Below, one piece after another: positions 30,790 through 38,686 of a DNA stretch of 64,000 nucleotides. The DNA is from Streptomyces sp. WM6378 (GTDB lineage: Bacteria; Actinomycetota; Actinomycetes; Streptomycetales; Streptomycetaceae). Each line of letters opens with the position of its first letter. Within the stretch, counting starts at the first letter, position 1. The position numbers and the translations under genes were made by a program. Location: assembly GCF_001279695.1 (NCBI RefSeq), contig NZ_LGDD01000294.1, positions 1 to 64,000 of the forward strand. Direction: 5' to 3'. The notes beneath the pieces are model-generated. The model had not been told where the DNA came from. It did not search any database and was given only the letters and a program-made list of their open reading frames with translations.

Positions 30790-31404
30790 GTGCCAACGAA
30801 CAAGAAGAAGACGCAGGTGACCGCCTCGCCCGAGCGGCGGCGCGAACTCCTGGCCACCGCGGCCGAGGTGTTCGCCGCCCACGGGTACAACGCCACCACC
30901 GTCCGGAAGATCGCCGACGAGGCGGGCCTGCTCGCGGGGAGCCTCTACTACCACTTCGACTCCAAGGAGTCGATGCTCGACGAAATCCTCTCGACCTTCC
31001 TCAACGAGCTCTGGGAGGGGTACGACGCCGTGCTCGCCGCCGGACTCGGCCCGCGGGAGACCATCGAGGCCCTCGTCACCGAGTCCTTCCGCGAGATCGA
31101 CCGGCACCGCGCCGCCGTCGCGATCTACCAGAAGGAGTCCAAGCACCTGGCCGCGCTGCCCCGCTTCCACTACCTGACCGACTCGCAGCAGAAGTTCGAG
31201 AAGGCATGGCTGGGAACCCTTGAGCGCGGGGTCGCCTCGCACGCCTTCCGCGCCGACCTGGACATCCGCCTCACCTACCGCTTCGTGCGCGACACGGTGT
31301 GGGTGGCCGCGTCCTGGTACCGCCCCGGCGGCCGGCACAGCCCGGAGGAGATCGCCCGCCAGTACCTCTCGATGGTCCTGGACGGAATCGCCGTACGTAC
31401 GTAA
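30790..31404 (+). CDS. kstR2: KstR2-like TetR-family repressor
   Basis: A 204-residue TetR regulator. The N-terminal helix-turn-helix is ATTVRKIADEAGLLAGSLYY followed by HFDSKESMLDEIL. The ligand domain matches the mycobacterial KstR2 pattern: AVAIYQKESKHLA, RADLDIRLTYRFVRDT, SWYRPGG and QYLSMVLDGI. KstR2 represses the HIP (steroid C/D-ring) genes and is released by HIP-CoA. It starts at GTG 30790, 21 bases after ipdF. Two matching boxes in the window (29947, 41064) are its probable targets, including its own operon. Confidence 0.82.
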   Translation: MPTNKKKTQVTASPERRRELLATAAEVFAAHGYNATTVRKIADEAGLLAGSLYYHFDSKESMLDEILSTFLNELWEGYDAVLAAGLGPRETIEALVTESFREIDRHRAAVAIYQKESKHLAALPRFHYLTDSQQKFEKAWLGTLERGVASHAFRADLDIRLTYRFVRDTVWVAASWYRPGGRHSPEEIARQYLSMVLDGIAVRT

Positions 31405-31430
31405 CTCGCTTACCTGATTGGGGAGTTGGC

Positions 31431-32588
31431 ATGTCCGAGGCCTACATCGTCGAAGCGGTGCGCACCCCGGTGGGCCGGCGCGGGGGAGGGCTCTCGGGGG
31501 TCCACCCCGCGGACCTCGGCGCCCACGTCCTCAGGGCGCTCGTCGAGCGCGTCGGCGTCGACCCGGCCGCCGTCGAGGACGTCGTCTTCGGCTGCCTGGA
31601 CACCGTGGGCCCGCAGGCCGGCGACATCGCCCGTACGTCCTGGCTGGCGGCGGGCCTGCCCGAAGAGGTCCCCGGCGTCACCATCGACCGCCAGTGCGGC
31701 TCGTCGCAGCAGGCGATCCACTTCGCGGCGCAGGGCGTGCTCTCGGGCACCCAGGACCTGGTGGTCGCGGGCGGCACCCAGAACATGTCGATGATCCCGA
31801 TCGCCTTCGCCTCCCGTCAGGCCGCCGAACCGCTCGGCCTGACCGACGGCCCCTACCTCGGCAGCGAGGGCTGGCGCGCCCGCTACGGGGAGGCGCCGGT
31901 GAACCAGTTCCACGGCGCGCAGCTGATCGCCGAGAAATGGGGGATCTCGCGCCTCGACATGGAGGAGTTCGCGCTGCGCTCGCACCAGCGGGCGGTCCGC
32001 GCCGTCGACGAGGGCCGCTTCGAGCGGGAGACCGTCGCGTACGGAGCCGTCACCACGGACGAGGGGCCGCGCCGGGACACCACCCTGGAGAAGATGGCAC
32101 GCCTCAAGCCCGTCATGGACGGCGGCACGATCACCGCGGCCTGCTCGTCCCAGGTCTCCGACGGCGCGGCCGCCCTCCTCATGGCCTCCGAGCGCGCCGT
32201 CGCCGAGCACGCACTGACCCCGCGCGCCCGCATCCACCACCTCTCGGTACGCGGCGAAGACCCCATCCGCATGCTGTCCGCCCCGATCCCGGCCACCGCG
32301 TACGCCCTGAAGAAGACGGGCATGAGGATCGACGACTTCGACCTGGTCGAGATCAACGAGGCGTTCGCGCCGGTGGTGCTCGCCTGGCTGAAGGAGACCG
32401 GCGCAGACCCGGCCCGGGTCAACGTCAACGGCGGCGCGATCGCGCTCGGCCACCCGCTCGGCGCGAGCGGCGTCAAGCTGATGACGACGCTGCTGCACGA
32501 GCTGGAGCGAACCGGCGGCCGCTACGGCCTCCAGACGATGTGCGAGGGCGGCGGCCAGGCCAACGTGACGATCATCGAGCGGCTGTAG
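31431..32588 (+). CDS. fadA6: FadA6-like acyl-CoA thiolase (steroid C/D-ring catabolism)
   Basis: A 385-residue thiolase. The acyl-carrying Cys89 is in [14 protein letters not shown], the His in [14 protein letters not shown], and the second Cys in [26 protein letters not shown] and [11 protein letters not shown] fit the degradative FadA5/FadA6 group. In mycobacteria FadA6 performs the last known thiolysis of HIP breakdown. It lies 26 bases after kstR2 in the ipdF-kstR2-fadA6 operon, after GGGGAG. Confidence 0.82.
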   Translation: MSEAYIVEAVRTPVGRRGGGLSGVHPADLGAHVLRALVERVGVDPAAVEDVVFGCLDTVGPQAGDIARTSWLAAGLPEEVPGVTIDRQCGSSQQAIHFAAQGVLSGTQDLVVAGGTQNMSMIPIAFASRQAAEPLGLTDGPYLGSEGWRARYGEAPVNQFHGAQLIAEKWGISRLDMEEFALRSHQRAVRAVDEGRFERETVAYGAVTTDEGPRRDTTLEKMARLKPVMDGGTITAACSSQVSDGAAALLMASERAVAEHALTPRARIHHLSVRGEDPIRMLSAPIPATAYALKKTGMRIDDFDLVEINEAFAPVVLAWLKETGADPARVNVNGGAIALGHPLGASGVKLMTTLLHELERTGGRYGLQTMCEGGGQANVTIIERL

Positions 32589-32607
32589 GCGCGGGGGACG
32601 CCCGCGA

Positions 32608-32642
32608 CGCTGGGGGACGCCGGCCGACTGCGTCCCCCAGCG
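32608..32642 (+). terminator. fadA6 operon terminator
   Basis: CGCTGGGGGACGC at 32608-32620 pairs perfectly with GCGTCCCCCAGCG at 32630-32642 (13 bp, 9-base loop), 20 bases after the fadA6 stop. It separates the steroid operon from the cold-shock gene. Confidence 0.85.
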
Positions 32643-32719
32643 ACGAGTACGTGACGAGCCACACGGACGTGCCGCACGGCGGCGTGCTATCGTGGTGGCT
32701 GTTGCAGTTTTGGTACCCA

Positions 32720-32860
32720 TATACTTTATGTGCGCCTGACGGGAATGATCCTCAGGCGCATTATTTGTTTCCGGGGTTTCTCCGGATGGGCTCAATGCGG
32801 CGACGAGGAATCCGTAAATCCGCGGATTTCCGGAACTGCCCCTGTCTTAGGAGAAATGAC
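32720..32860 (+). promoter_or_regulatory. Structured leader of the cold-shock gene with terminator-like stem
   Basis: A TATACT -10-like hexamer (32720-32725) is followed by a perfect 9-bp stem, TGCGCCTGA (32731-32739) with TCAGGCGCA (32752-32760), and then TTATTTGTTT. That is the layout of an intrinsic terminator, placed 100 bases upstream of the coding region. Two more fold-backs follow: TCCGGGG-type pairing near 32771-32785 and the palindrome AAATCCGCGGATTT at 32816-32829. The leader ends in an AGGAGAAA ribosome site. The whole stretch is AT-rich relative to its neighbours. Confidence 0.6.
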
Positions 32861-33064
32861 ATGGCTACTGGCACCGTGAAGTGGTTCAACTCGGAAAAGG
32901 GCTTCGGCTTCATCGAGCAGGACGGCGGCGGCCCCGACGTCTTCGCCCACTACTCCAACATCGCCTCCTCCGGCTTCCGTGAGCTCCTTGAGGGCCAGAA
33001 GGTCTCCTTCGAGGTCACCCAGGGCCAGAAGGGCCTGCAGGCGGAGAACATTCTCCCCGCCTAA
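32861..33064 (+). CDS. Cold-shock protein (CspA family)
   Basis: A 67-residue single-domain RNA/DNA chaperone starting [23 protein letters not shown]1 is KGFGFIE and RNP2 is VFAHYS. Full family length. It has a strong AGGAGAAA ribosome site and a long structured leader, as is usual for temperature-regulated csp genes. The DEAD-box helicase follows downstream, separated by a hairpin, and both act on RNA structure. Confidence 0.95.
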   Translation: MATGTVKWFNSEKGFGFIEQDGGGPDVFAHYSNIASSGFRELLEGQKVSFEVTQGQKGLQAENILPA

Positions 33065-33117
33065 TCGCCGACGAGGCGTATTTTGCAGCCGCGGATTTAG
33101 CGGCTCGCGAATTTCGC

Positions 33118-33153
33118 AGCCGGGGCCCGCACCCTCAGGTGCGGGTCCCGGCT
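33118..33153 (+). terminator. Hairpin after the cold-shock gene
   Basis: GCCGGGGCCCGCACC at 33119-33133 and GGTGCGGGTCCCGGC at 33138-33152 form a 15-bp stem with one G-U pair and loop CTCA, flanked by A/T and followed by TT. It ends 34 bases before the helicase ATG. Confidence 0.8.
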
Positions 33154-33186
33154 TGTGCTGTCTTGTCCCAGGAAGGCAAATTCCGT

Positions 33187-34848
33187 ATGACGCGCATGAC
33201 CAGCAAGCGCTCCGGTGCCGGTTCCGGTGCCGGTACCGGCTCCCGTTCCGGTTCCGGTTCCGGTTCCGGTGCCCGCAGGGGTTCCGGCCGGCCCGCCGCC
33301 AAGTCCACGAAGCCCGCCAAGGGCCGGACCATGGCGCCGCAGGGCGAATTCAAACTGCCCGAGACCCTCACCCCCGCGCTGCCCGCCGTCGAGGCCTTCG
33401 CCGACCTGGACATGCCCGCGGCGCTCCTCAAGACGCTCGACGCGCAGGGCGTGACCGAGCCGTTCCCCATCCAGGGCGCCACCCTGCCGAACTCGCTCGC
33501 GGGCCGCGACATACTCGGCCGCGGCCGCACCGGCTCCGGCAAGACCCTCGCCTTCGGCCTCGCCCTGCTCGCCCGCACCGCGGGCCGGCGCGCCGAGCCC
33601 GGGGCGCCGCTCGCCATGGTCCTCGTACCGACGCGCGAGCTCGCCCAGCAGGTCACCGACGCGCTCACGCCCTACGCGACGGCCGTCAACCTGCGCCTCA
33701 CCACGGTCGTGGGCGGCCTCTCCATCACCAAGCAGTCCAATGCACTGCGCCGTGGCGCCGAGGTCATGGTCGCCACCCCGGGCCGGCTCAAGGACCTCAT
33801 AGAGCGGGGTGACTGCTCACTGGAGAACGTGGGCATCACCGTCCTCGACGAGGCCGACCAGATGGCCGACATGGGCTTCATGCCGCAGGTCACCGCGCTG
33901 CTCAAGCAGGTCGAGCCGGACGGCCAGCGGATGCTGTTCTCGGCGACCCTGGACGCCAACATCGACCGCCTGGTCCGGATGTTCCTCACCGACCCGGTGG
34001 TGCACTCCGTCGACCCGTCGGCCGGCGCGGTCACCACGATGGAACACCACGTCCTGTACGTGATGGACGAGACCGACAAGAAGGCCGTCACCACGCGCAT
34101 CGCGGCCCGCGACGGGCGCGTGATCATGTTCCTGGACACCAAGCGGTCCGTGGACCGGCTGGTCAAGCGGCTGCTCTCCAGCGGTGTCCGCGCGGCGGGC
34201 CTGCACGGCGGACGCTCGCAGCCGCAGCGCAACCGCACGCTGGACCAGTTCAAGAACGGCCAGGTCACGGCGCTGGTCGCGACGAACGTCGCCGCGCGAG
34301 GCATCCACGTCGACGACCTGGACCTGGTCGTGAACGTCGACCCCCCGACGGACCACAAGGACTACCTCCACCGCGGTGGGCGTACCGCCCGGGCCGGCGA
34401 GTCGGGCAGCGTCGTCACGCTCGTGCTGCCCGAGGAGAAGCGCGAGATGACCAAGCTCATGTCCTTCGCGGGCATCCGTCCTCGGACGGCGGAGATCAAG
34501 TCGAGCTCCGAGGAGCTTGTACGGGTCACGGGGGCGCGGGAGCCGTCCGGCGTGCCGGTGGTCATAGAGGTGCCGGCTCAGCCGGAGCCGAAGCGGGCTG
34601 CGTCCGGGCGCAGTCGGGGTCGCCGCGGCGGGCAGGGTTCCCGCGGGGGCGCGGGCCAGCCCGCCGCGTCCCGCTCGCAGGGTTCTGGCTCCGCCAGGCA
34701 GGCTGCGGGTCAGCCTTCCGGGGCTCGCTCGCAGGGTTCCGCTGCTGGCAGGCAGGGTGCTGCGCCCCGTTCGCAGGGTTCTGCCTCTGCTCGGCAGGGT
34801 GCGGCTTCCCGTGCGCAGGGTGGGCGCGGGCGCCGGTCCGGGGCCTGA
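33187..34848 (+). CDS. DEAD-box RNA helicase with low-complexity ends
   Basis: A 553-residue RhlE/CsdA-type ATP-dependent RNA helicase. Motifs: Q motif PFPIQGATLP, I GRTGSGKT, Ia PTRELAQQ, GG, Ib TPGRL, II DEAD (VLDEADQM), III SAT, IV-V ARGIHVDDL, VI HRGGRTARAGE. The N-terminus has a Gly/Ser run from a GGTTCC repeat at 33241-33270. The last 100 residues are a basic tail of SRSQGSxSARQ-like repeats and RGG-type Arg/Gly, typical RNA-binding disorder. Start ATG 33187 after AGGAAGG; ATG 33196 is an alternative. Confidence 0.92.
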   Translation: MTRMTSKRSGAGSGAGTGSRSGSGSGSGARRGSGRPAAKSTKPAKGRTMAPQGEFKLPETLTPALPAVEAFADLDMPAALLKTLDAQGVTEPFPIQGATLPNSLAGRDILGRGRTGSGKTLAFGLALLARTAGRRAEPGAPLAMVLVPTRELAQQVTDALTPYATAVNLRLTTVVGGLSITKQSNALRRGAEVMVATPGRLKDLIERGDCSLENVGITVLDEADQMADMGFMPQVTALLKQVEPDGQRMLFSATLDANIDRLVRMFLTDPVVHSVDPSAGAVTTMEHHVLYVMDETDKKAVTTRIAARDGRVIMFLDTKRSVDRLVKRLLSSGVRAAGLHGGRSQPQRNRTLDQFKNGQVTALVATNVAARGIHVDDLDLVVNVDPPTDHKDYLHRGGRTARAGESGSVVTLVLPEEKREMTKLMSFAGIRPRTAEIKSSSEELVRVTGAREPSGVPVVIEVPAQPEPKRAASGRSRGRRGGQGSRGGAGQPAASRSQGSGSARQAAGQPSGARSQGSAAGRQGAAPRSQGSASARQGAASRAQGGRGRRSGA

Positions 34849-34857
34849 TTTCTTCCC

Positions 34858-35243
34858 CACCCCGCTGTGACACTCCGCGGCGTGGCCTCCGGGGGTGGCG
34901 CTGCGGCCCGGCGGGGTGCGCTGGGGCTCCGCCCCAGACCCCGGGAGGCCCCACCCCGCCCCTTCTCGAAACCCGCCGGGGGTTGGAAAGGGAGCCGAGC
35001 CTCCTGGGGCTCCGCCCCAGACCCCCTGCGGGGACTCCGTCCCCTGCACCCCTGCTCCAGGGGCTCCGCCCCCGGACCCCGTTCGCGCCTGAAGGGCACT
35101 CGTCCTCAATCGCCGGACGGGCTGAAGTGGGCTGACGTCCGAGTTCGCCAGACGGCTGGGAGTGGGTTGACGCCCGATTCCGTCGCCCGACCGGGAGCGC
35201 CCGCATGGCTCCCTTGCCAAGGCCAACCCCGCCAAGGCCAACC
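34858..35243. repeat. Interspersed hairpin repeats after the helicase
   Basis: No gene. CTGGGGCTCCGCCCCAG hairpins occur at 34921-34937 and 35004-35020, with a third variant near 35058-35075. The last is followed by GTTCGCGCCTGAAGGGCACT and CGCCGGACGGGCTGAA, the same module as at 2758-2832 and 50178-50245. At about 35212-35243, GCCAAGGCCAACCC is repeated twice in tandem. Confidence 0.8.
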
Positions 35244-35575
35244 CTGTTGGGGGCGCGGGGAACTGCGCGACCAGCCACGTACGGTCCGCGGTCGAAGGCG
35301 GTTTGGGGCGCGCGGCTATGACGGCGTGCGGCTCCGCCGAGCGGGCGCGACCATCGGTACTGGGTGCCCTACAGGGGCGCGGGGAACGGCGCGAGCAACC
35401 AGGCACGGTCCGCAGTCGAAAGCGCTGTTAGGGGCACGAGGAACGGCGCGGCCAGCCATGTCGGTCCCGCGGTCGAAAGCGCTGTTGGGTGCGCGGGGAA
35501 CTGCGCGAGCAACCACGTACGGTCCGCGGTCGAAGGCGGGTTCAGGGGGCGCGGGGAACTGGGCGATCAAGGCGC
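35244..35575. repeat. Tandem array of a ~57-bp extragenic repeat
   Basis: A degenerate unit reading GGGGCGCGGGGAACTGCGCG, then ACCAGCCACGTACGGTCCGC, then GGTCGAAGGCG occurs at about 35249, 35374, 35431, 35487 and (partial) 35544. The last four are head to tail with about 57-bp spacing. Between the first and second lies a different module similar to 2665-2745 and 50276-50345. Copies differ at several positions, so this is an old array, not a CRISPR. Each unit can form a short GCGC hairpin. Confidence 0.8.
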
Positions 35576-35672
35576 CCTCACCCCGCAGGCGGACCCCGCA
35601 CCCAACCCCTCCCGCGAAGCGGAGCCGCGGGGTCTGGGGCTCGGCCCCGGGAGGCGTCGGGGCGCCGAACCC

Positions 35673-36029
35673 TCAACCCGCCGCCCGCAGAGGGCACCCC
35701 GTGCCAGCCCGTGCCTCAAGCTCGGCGCGCAGGGCCGCGAGTTCGCTGATGCGGGCGTCGATGACCCTGATCTTCTCCTCGAACAGCGCGGACAGCGCCT
35801 CCGCACTGTCCGGCGCGTCCCGCAACTCCTCGCCGGTCCGGGCGATCTCGGCCAGCGAGAACCCCAGGGCCTGGGCGGTGCGCACGTACTGGAGCCACGG
35901 CACCGTCTCCGGCGGGAAGTCGCGGTAGCCGTTCGGCAGCCGTCGGCCCGTGACGAGGCCGACCTTCTCGTAGAAGCGGATGGCGTCCCTGCTCAGACCC
36001 GCCTGCGCGGCCAGCTCCCCGATGCGCAC
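35673..36029 (-). CDS. MerR-family regulator
   Basis: A 118-residue MerR protein. The N-terminal winged helix is MRIGELAAQAGLSRDAIRFY followed by EKVGLVTGRRLPNGYRDF. A dimerisation helix comes next (LFEEKIRVIDARISELAALR). It lacks the Cys pattern of mercury or copper sensors; only one Cys is near the end (GTGCPL). It is divergent from a membrane protein whose promoter carries a MerR-type dyad. The ligand is unknown. Confidence 0.88.
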   Translation of the reverse strand: MRIGELAAQAGLSRDAIRFYEKVGLVTGRRLPNGYRDFPPETVPWLQYVRTAQALGFSLAEIARTGEELRDAPDSAEALSALFEEKIRVIDARISELAALRAELEARAGTGCPLRAAG

Positions 36030-36085
36030 GGCTCTCCTCCGGATTGCGAACTGCGAAGCGCCAACGGCCTACTTCCACCGCGGAC

Positions 36086-36116
36086 TTGACCTTGGACAGT
36101 ACTCCACTGTTTAGCG
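36086..36116 (+). promoter_or_regulatory. MerR-type promoter with 19-bp spacer and central dyad
   Basis: TTGACC (36086-36091) and TTAGCG (36111-36116) are separated by 19 bases. The dyad ACAGT/ACTGT (36096-36110) lies in the spacer. Over-long spacers with a dyad between the hexamers are the hallmark of MerR-activated promoters. It sits between merR and the divergent membrane gene. Confidence 0.6.
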
Positions 36117-36157
36117 TCGAGGCGTTCATGCAGGAGAACGCCAGCAGGAGACCCGCC

Positions 36158-36622
36158 GTGATCCGTTCCACGACCCGTTCCATGGCCCGTTCCGTGACGC
36201 CTTTCCGTCCCGGCTATCTGCGCGCCGTACGCGCCAGCGCCTGGTACGACCTCGTCGTCACCGCCGGATTCGCCACCCCCTGGACCTACACGGTGGTGCA
36301 CGACGCGCTGTCGAAGCTCGGGGGCGGGCTCGGGCTCGGCACCCTGCCCGCCCTCGCTCCGATGGAGATGCTCTACGCGAACCTCATGGGGTCGGTGGTC
36401 GTCGTCTGGGCGCTGCTGCGGATCGTCAAGCCGTTGGCCGTGCACGGGCTGTTCGACGGGGTCGCGCGTACGCTCTTCGCCTCGTGGCAGGCGTACGCGC
36501 TCGCTCACGGCGCCCCGCGCTGGCTGTGGCTGTTCTTCGTGGTCGAGGTCTCGTTCGGTGTCGTCGAGCTCGCACCCTGGGGGCGGGCCCGGCGCGTCGG
36601 CCTCGTGCGCGCCTCCGCCTGA
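36158..36622 (+). CDS. Small integral membrane protein, probable MerR target
   Basis: About 154 residues with four hydrophobic segments: SAWYDLVVTAGFATPWTYTV, YANLMGSVVVVWALLRIV, ARTLFASWQAYALAHG and LWLFFVVEVSFGVVELA. I recognise no family with certainty. I prefer the GTG at 36158 with AGGAG 7 bases upstream; the in-frame ATG 36128 would leave almost no leader after the predicted -10. The MerR-type promoter upstream suggests induction by the MerR ligand. It converges on the phosphatase gene with a 1-base gap. Confidence 0.65.
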   Translation: MIRSTTRSMARSVTPFRPGYLRAVRASAWYDLVVTAGFATPWTYTVVHDALSKLGGGLGLGTLPALAPMEMLYANLMGSVVVVWALLRIVKPLAVHGLFDGVARTLFASWQAYALAHGAPRWLWLFFVVEVSFGVVELAPWGRARRVGLVRASA

Positions 36623-36623
36623 A

Positions 36624-37550
36624 TCAGCTCACCAGCCTGGACCGCAGCGCTGCCAAGTCGCCGAGACTCAGGCCCAGCCCCTGCGTCAGGTACCCGTACA
36701 AGTCGCCGTACTGGGACGACAGTTGGGACAGCGCCGCGTTCAGGTAGTCGAGGCGCACTTCCTGCAGCGGGATCAGCAGGTCCGGGTTCTGCATCATGCC
36801 CGACTGTTTCAGGCCCGCCCGCAGTGCCGCGTCGGCCGCCGCCCGGAAGCCGTTGGACGCCAGGTAGTCCTGCTGGGCCGTCGCGTCCGGCACCCCGAGG
36901 GCGCGCAGGAGTACGTAACTCTCCCAGCCCGTACGGTCTTTGCCCGACGTGCAGTGGAAGAGCAGCGGCCCCCGCCCCGCCGCCAGGTCCTTGAGTGTCG
37001 CTCCGAACTGCGCGCGGCTCGCCGGGTCCGAGACGAAGTCCTGGTACACCGTCCGCATGAGGGCCTCCGCCTTGCCGTGGCCCAGCATCGCGTCCTGCTT
37101 CGCCGGGTCCTTGGACCCGATCGCCGCCAGCATCTGCGCGTACAGGCCGCTGTCGGAGACCGGGCGCGCGGTCGGGGCCAGCCCGGCGGGGAGGCGGTCG
37201 GGGCCGTCGTACTGGAGCTCCAGCGGCACCCGGAAGTCGACCACCTCGCGCAGGCCGAGCCGCGAGAGCGTCGTGATGTCCGCGTCTGTTGTCTTGTTCA
37301 GGGCGTCTGCCCGATAGGCGAGTCCGTACCGGACCCGCTTGCCGTCGTACGTCCAATAGCCGCCCAGATCACGGGCGTTGACCGCGCCCTGCAGGACGAC
37401 CTGGTGGATCGGCGACGCCTCCTGCCGGTGCGCGCCGCCGACAGCCACGGCCGGCGCCGCCGTCGGCATGCCCACCGCCAGGATCGCGGCGACCACGGCG
37501 GTCGCCATCCTGGCACGTGTCACCTTGCGGATGGAGTGGTGATGGTTCAT
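36624..37550 (-). CDS. Secreted tyrosine/serine (Y_phosphatase3-type) protein phosphatase
   Basis: A 308-residue exported protein. A Sec signal peptide covers residues about 1-37 (basic start, VVAAILAVGMPTAAPAVAVG). The active-site P-loop is FHCTSGKDRTG with nucleophile Cys200. NARDLGGYWT near residue 57 and YRADALN are typical of the Tyr/Ser phosphatase family. The gene ends the leftward run after ipdC, 71 bases away, but its function is unrelated to steroids. Substrate unknown; members dephosphorylate proteins or phosphoinositides. Confidence 0.85.
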   Translation of the reverse strand: MNHHHSIRKVTRARMATAVVAAILAVGMPTAAPAVAVGGAHRQEASPIHQVVLQGAVNARDLGGYWTYDGKRVRYGLAYRADALNKTTDADITTLSRLGLREVVDFRVPLELQYDGPDRLPAGLAPTARPVSDSGLYAQMLAAIGSKDPAKQDAMLGHGKAEALMRTVYQDFVSDPASRAQFGATLKDLAAGRGPLLFHCTSGKDRTGWESYVLLRALGVPDATAQQDYLASNGFRAAADAALRAGLKQSGMMQNPDLLIPLQEVRLDYLNAALSQLSSQYGDLYGYLTQGLGLSLGDLAALRSRLVS

Positions 37551-37621
37551 GGGGGATCGATCAACTCCCTTGCGTCTAAGGGGGATTCGTCCAAATGGGA
37601 TTGAAGGGGATTCAAGGGGGT

Positions 37622-38686
37622 TCACTCTGCCGTCGGCAGGGTGGCCAGCACGTGCGCGGCCTCGGTCAGCACGCGGGTGATCAGTTCCTCGCAGCTCGGG
37701 AGGTCCTCGATCAGCCCGGCGACCTGGCCCGAGGCCATCACGCCGAGATCGGTGCGGCCCTCGACCATCGACGCCCGCAGCAGCATCGGAGTGTTCGCGG
37801 CCAGGAGCGTCTGGCTCCAGGTCAGGTTCTTGCCGTGCTTCATCGCGACGCCGTCCCTGACCAGTTGGGGCCAGCTCAGGCCGGAGATCTTCCGGAAGCC
37901 GGATGCCCGGCGCACCGCCTGCGCCAGCGCCCTGACGCGGCCGGCCCCTTCCAGCGACGCGACGAGTTCCGTACGGAGCATGCGGTGCGGCAGCCCGTCC
38001 ACGGCCGTCGTCACGGTGACGTCCTTGACCGTCGCTTCCAGGTACTTCGCCTTGACCGCGTCCGGGACCGTGGAGTCCGAGGTAAGCAGGAAGCGGGTGC
38101 CCATCGCCACGCCCGCCGCGCCGAAGGCGAGCGCCGCCACCAGGCCCCGGCCGTCGTGGAAGCCGCCCGCCGCGATCACCGGGATGTCGACCGCGTCCAC
38201 GACTTGCGGCAGCAGCACGGTGGTCGCGACCTCCCCCGTGTGGCCGCCGCCCTCGCCGCCCTGCACGATCACCGCGTCCGCGCCCCACGCCGCGACCTTC
38301 TCGGCATGCCGCCGCGCGCCGATGGAGGGGATCACGACGACGCCCGCGTCCTTCAGCTCGGCGATGAGTTCGCGGGAGGGGGCGAGCGCGAAGGACGCCA
38401 CGCGCACGCCCTCGTCGATGATGATCCGGACCCGCTCGCGGGCATCGGCGGCATCGGCCCGCAGATTGACCCCGAACGGCTCCTCCGTACGGGCCTTGAC
38501 CTCCCGCACCGCCAGACCCAACTGCTCGGTCGTCATCGTGGCGGAGGCGAGGATGCCCAGGGCGCCCGCGTTCGCGGTGGCCGAGACCAGGCGGGGGCCC
38601 GCGACCCAGCCCATGCCGGTCTGCACGATCGGATGCCGGACGCCGACCAGCTTCGTCAGGGCCGTCTCCAGGCGGGGCGTCGTCAC
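37622..38686 (-). CDS. ipdC: IpdC-like flavin-dependent enoyl-CoA reductase (NPD family)
   Basis: A 354-residue TIM-barrel flavoprotein of the nitronate monooxygenase/2-nitropropane dioxygenase family. FMN-binding features are PIVQTGMGWVAGPRLVSATA, VQGGEGGGHTG and PVIAAGGFHDGRGLVAALAF. In Rhodococcus and Mycobacterium the gene after ipdAB encodes IpdC, needed to reduce a CoA-thioester intermediate of the C ring. It overlaps ipdB by four bases, completing the echA20-ipdA-ipdB-ipdC operon. Confidence 0.82.
   Translation of the reverse strand: MTTPRLETALTKLVGVRHPIVQTGMGWVAGPRLVSATANAGALGILASATMTTEQLGLAVREVKARTEEPFGVNLRADAADARERVRIIIDEGVRVASFALAPSRELIAELKDAGVVVIPSIGARRHAEKVAAWGADAVIVQGGEGGGHTGEVATTVLLPQVVDAVDIPVIAAGGFHDGRGLVAALAFGAAGVAMGTRFLLTSDSTVPDAVKAKYLEATVKDVTVTTAVDGLPHRMLRTELVASLEGAGRVRALAQAVRRASGFRKISGLSWPQLVRDGVAMKHGKNLTWSQTLLAANTPMLLRASMVEGRTDLGVMASGQVAGLIEDLPSCEELITRVLTEAAHVLATLPTAE

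Noticed and set aside
35244..35575. CRISPR-like array
   Set aside because: The repeat unit is about 57 bp with little or no spacer, copies are degenerate, and no cas genes are near.
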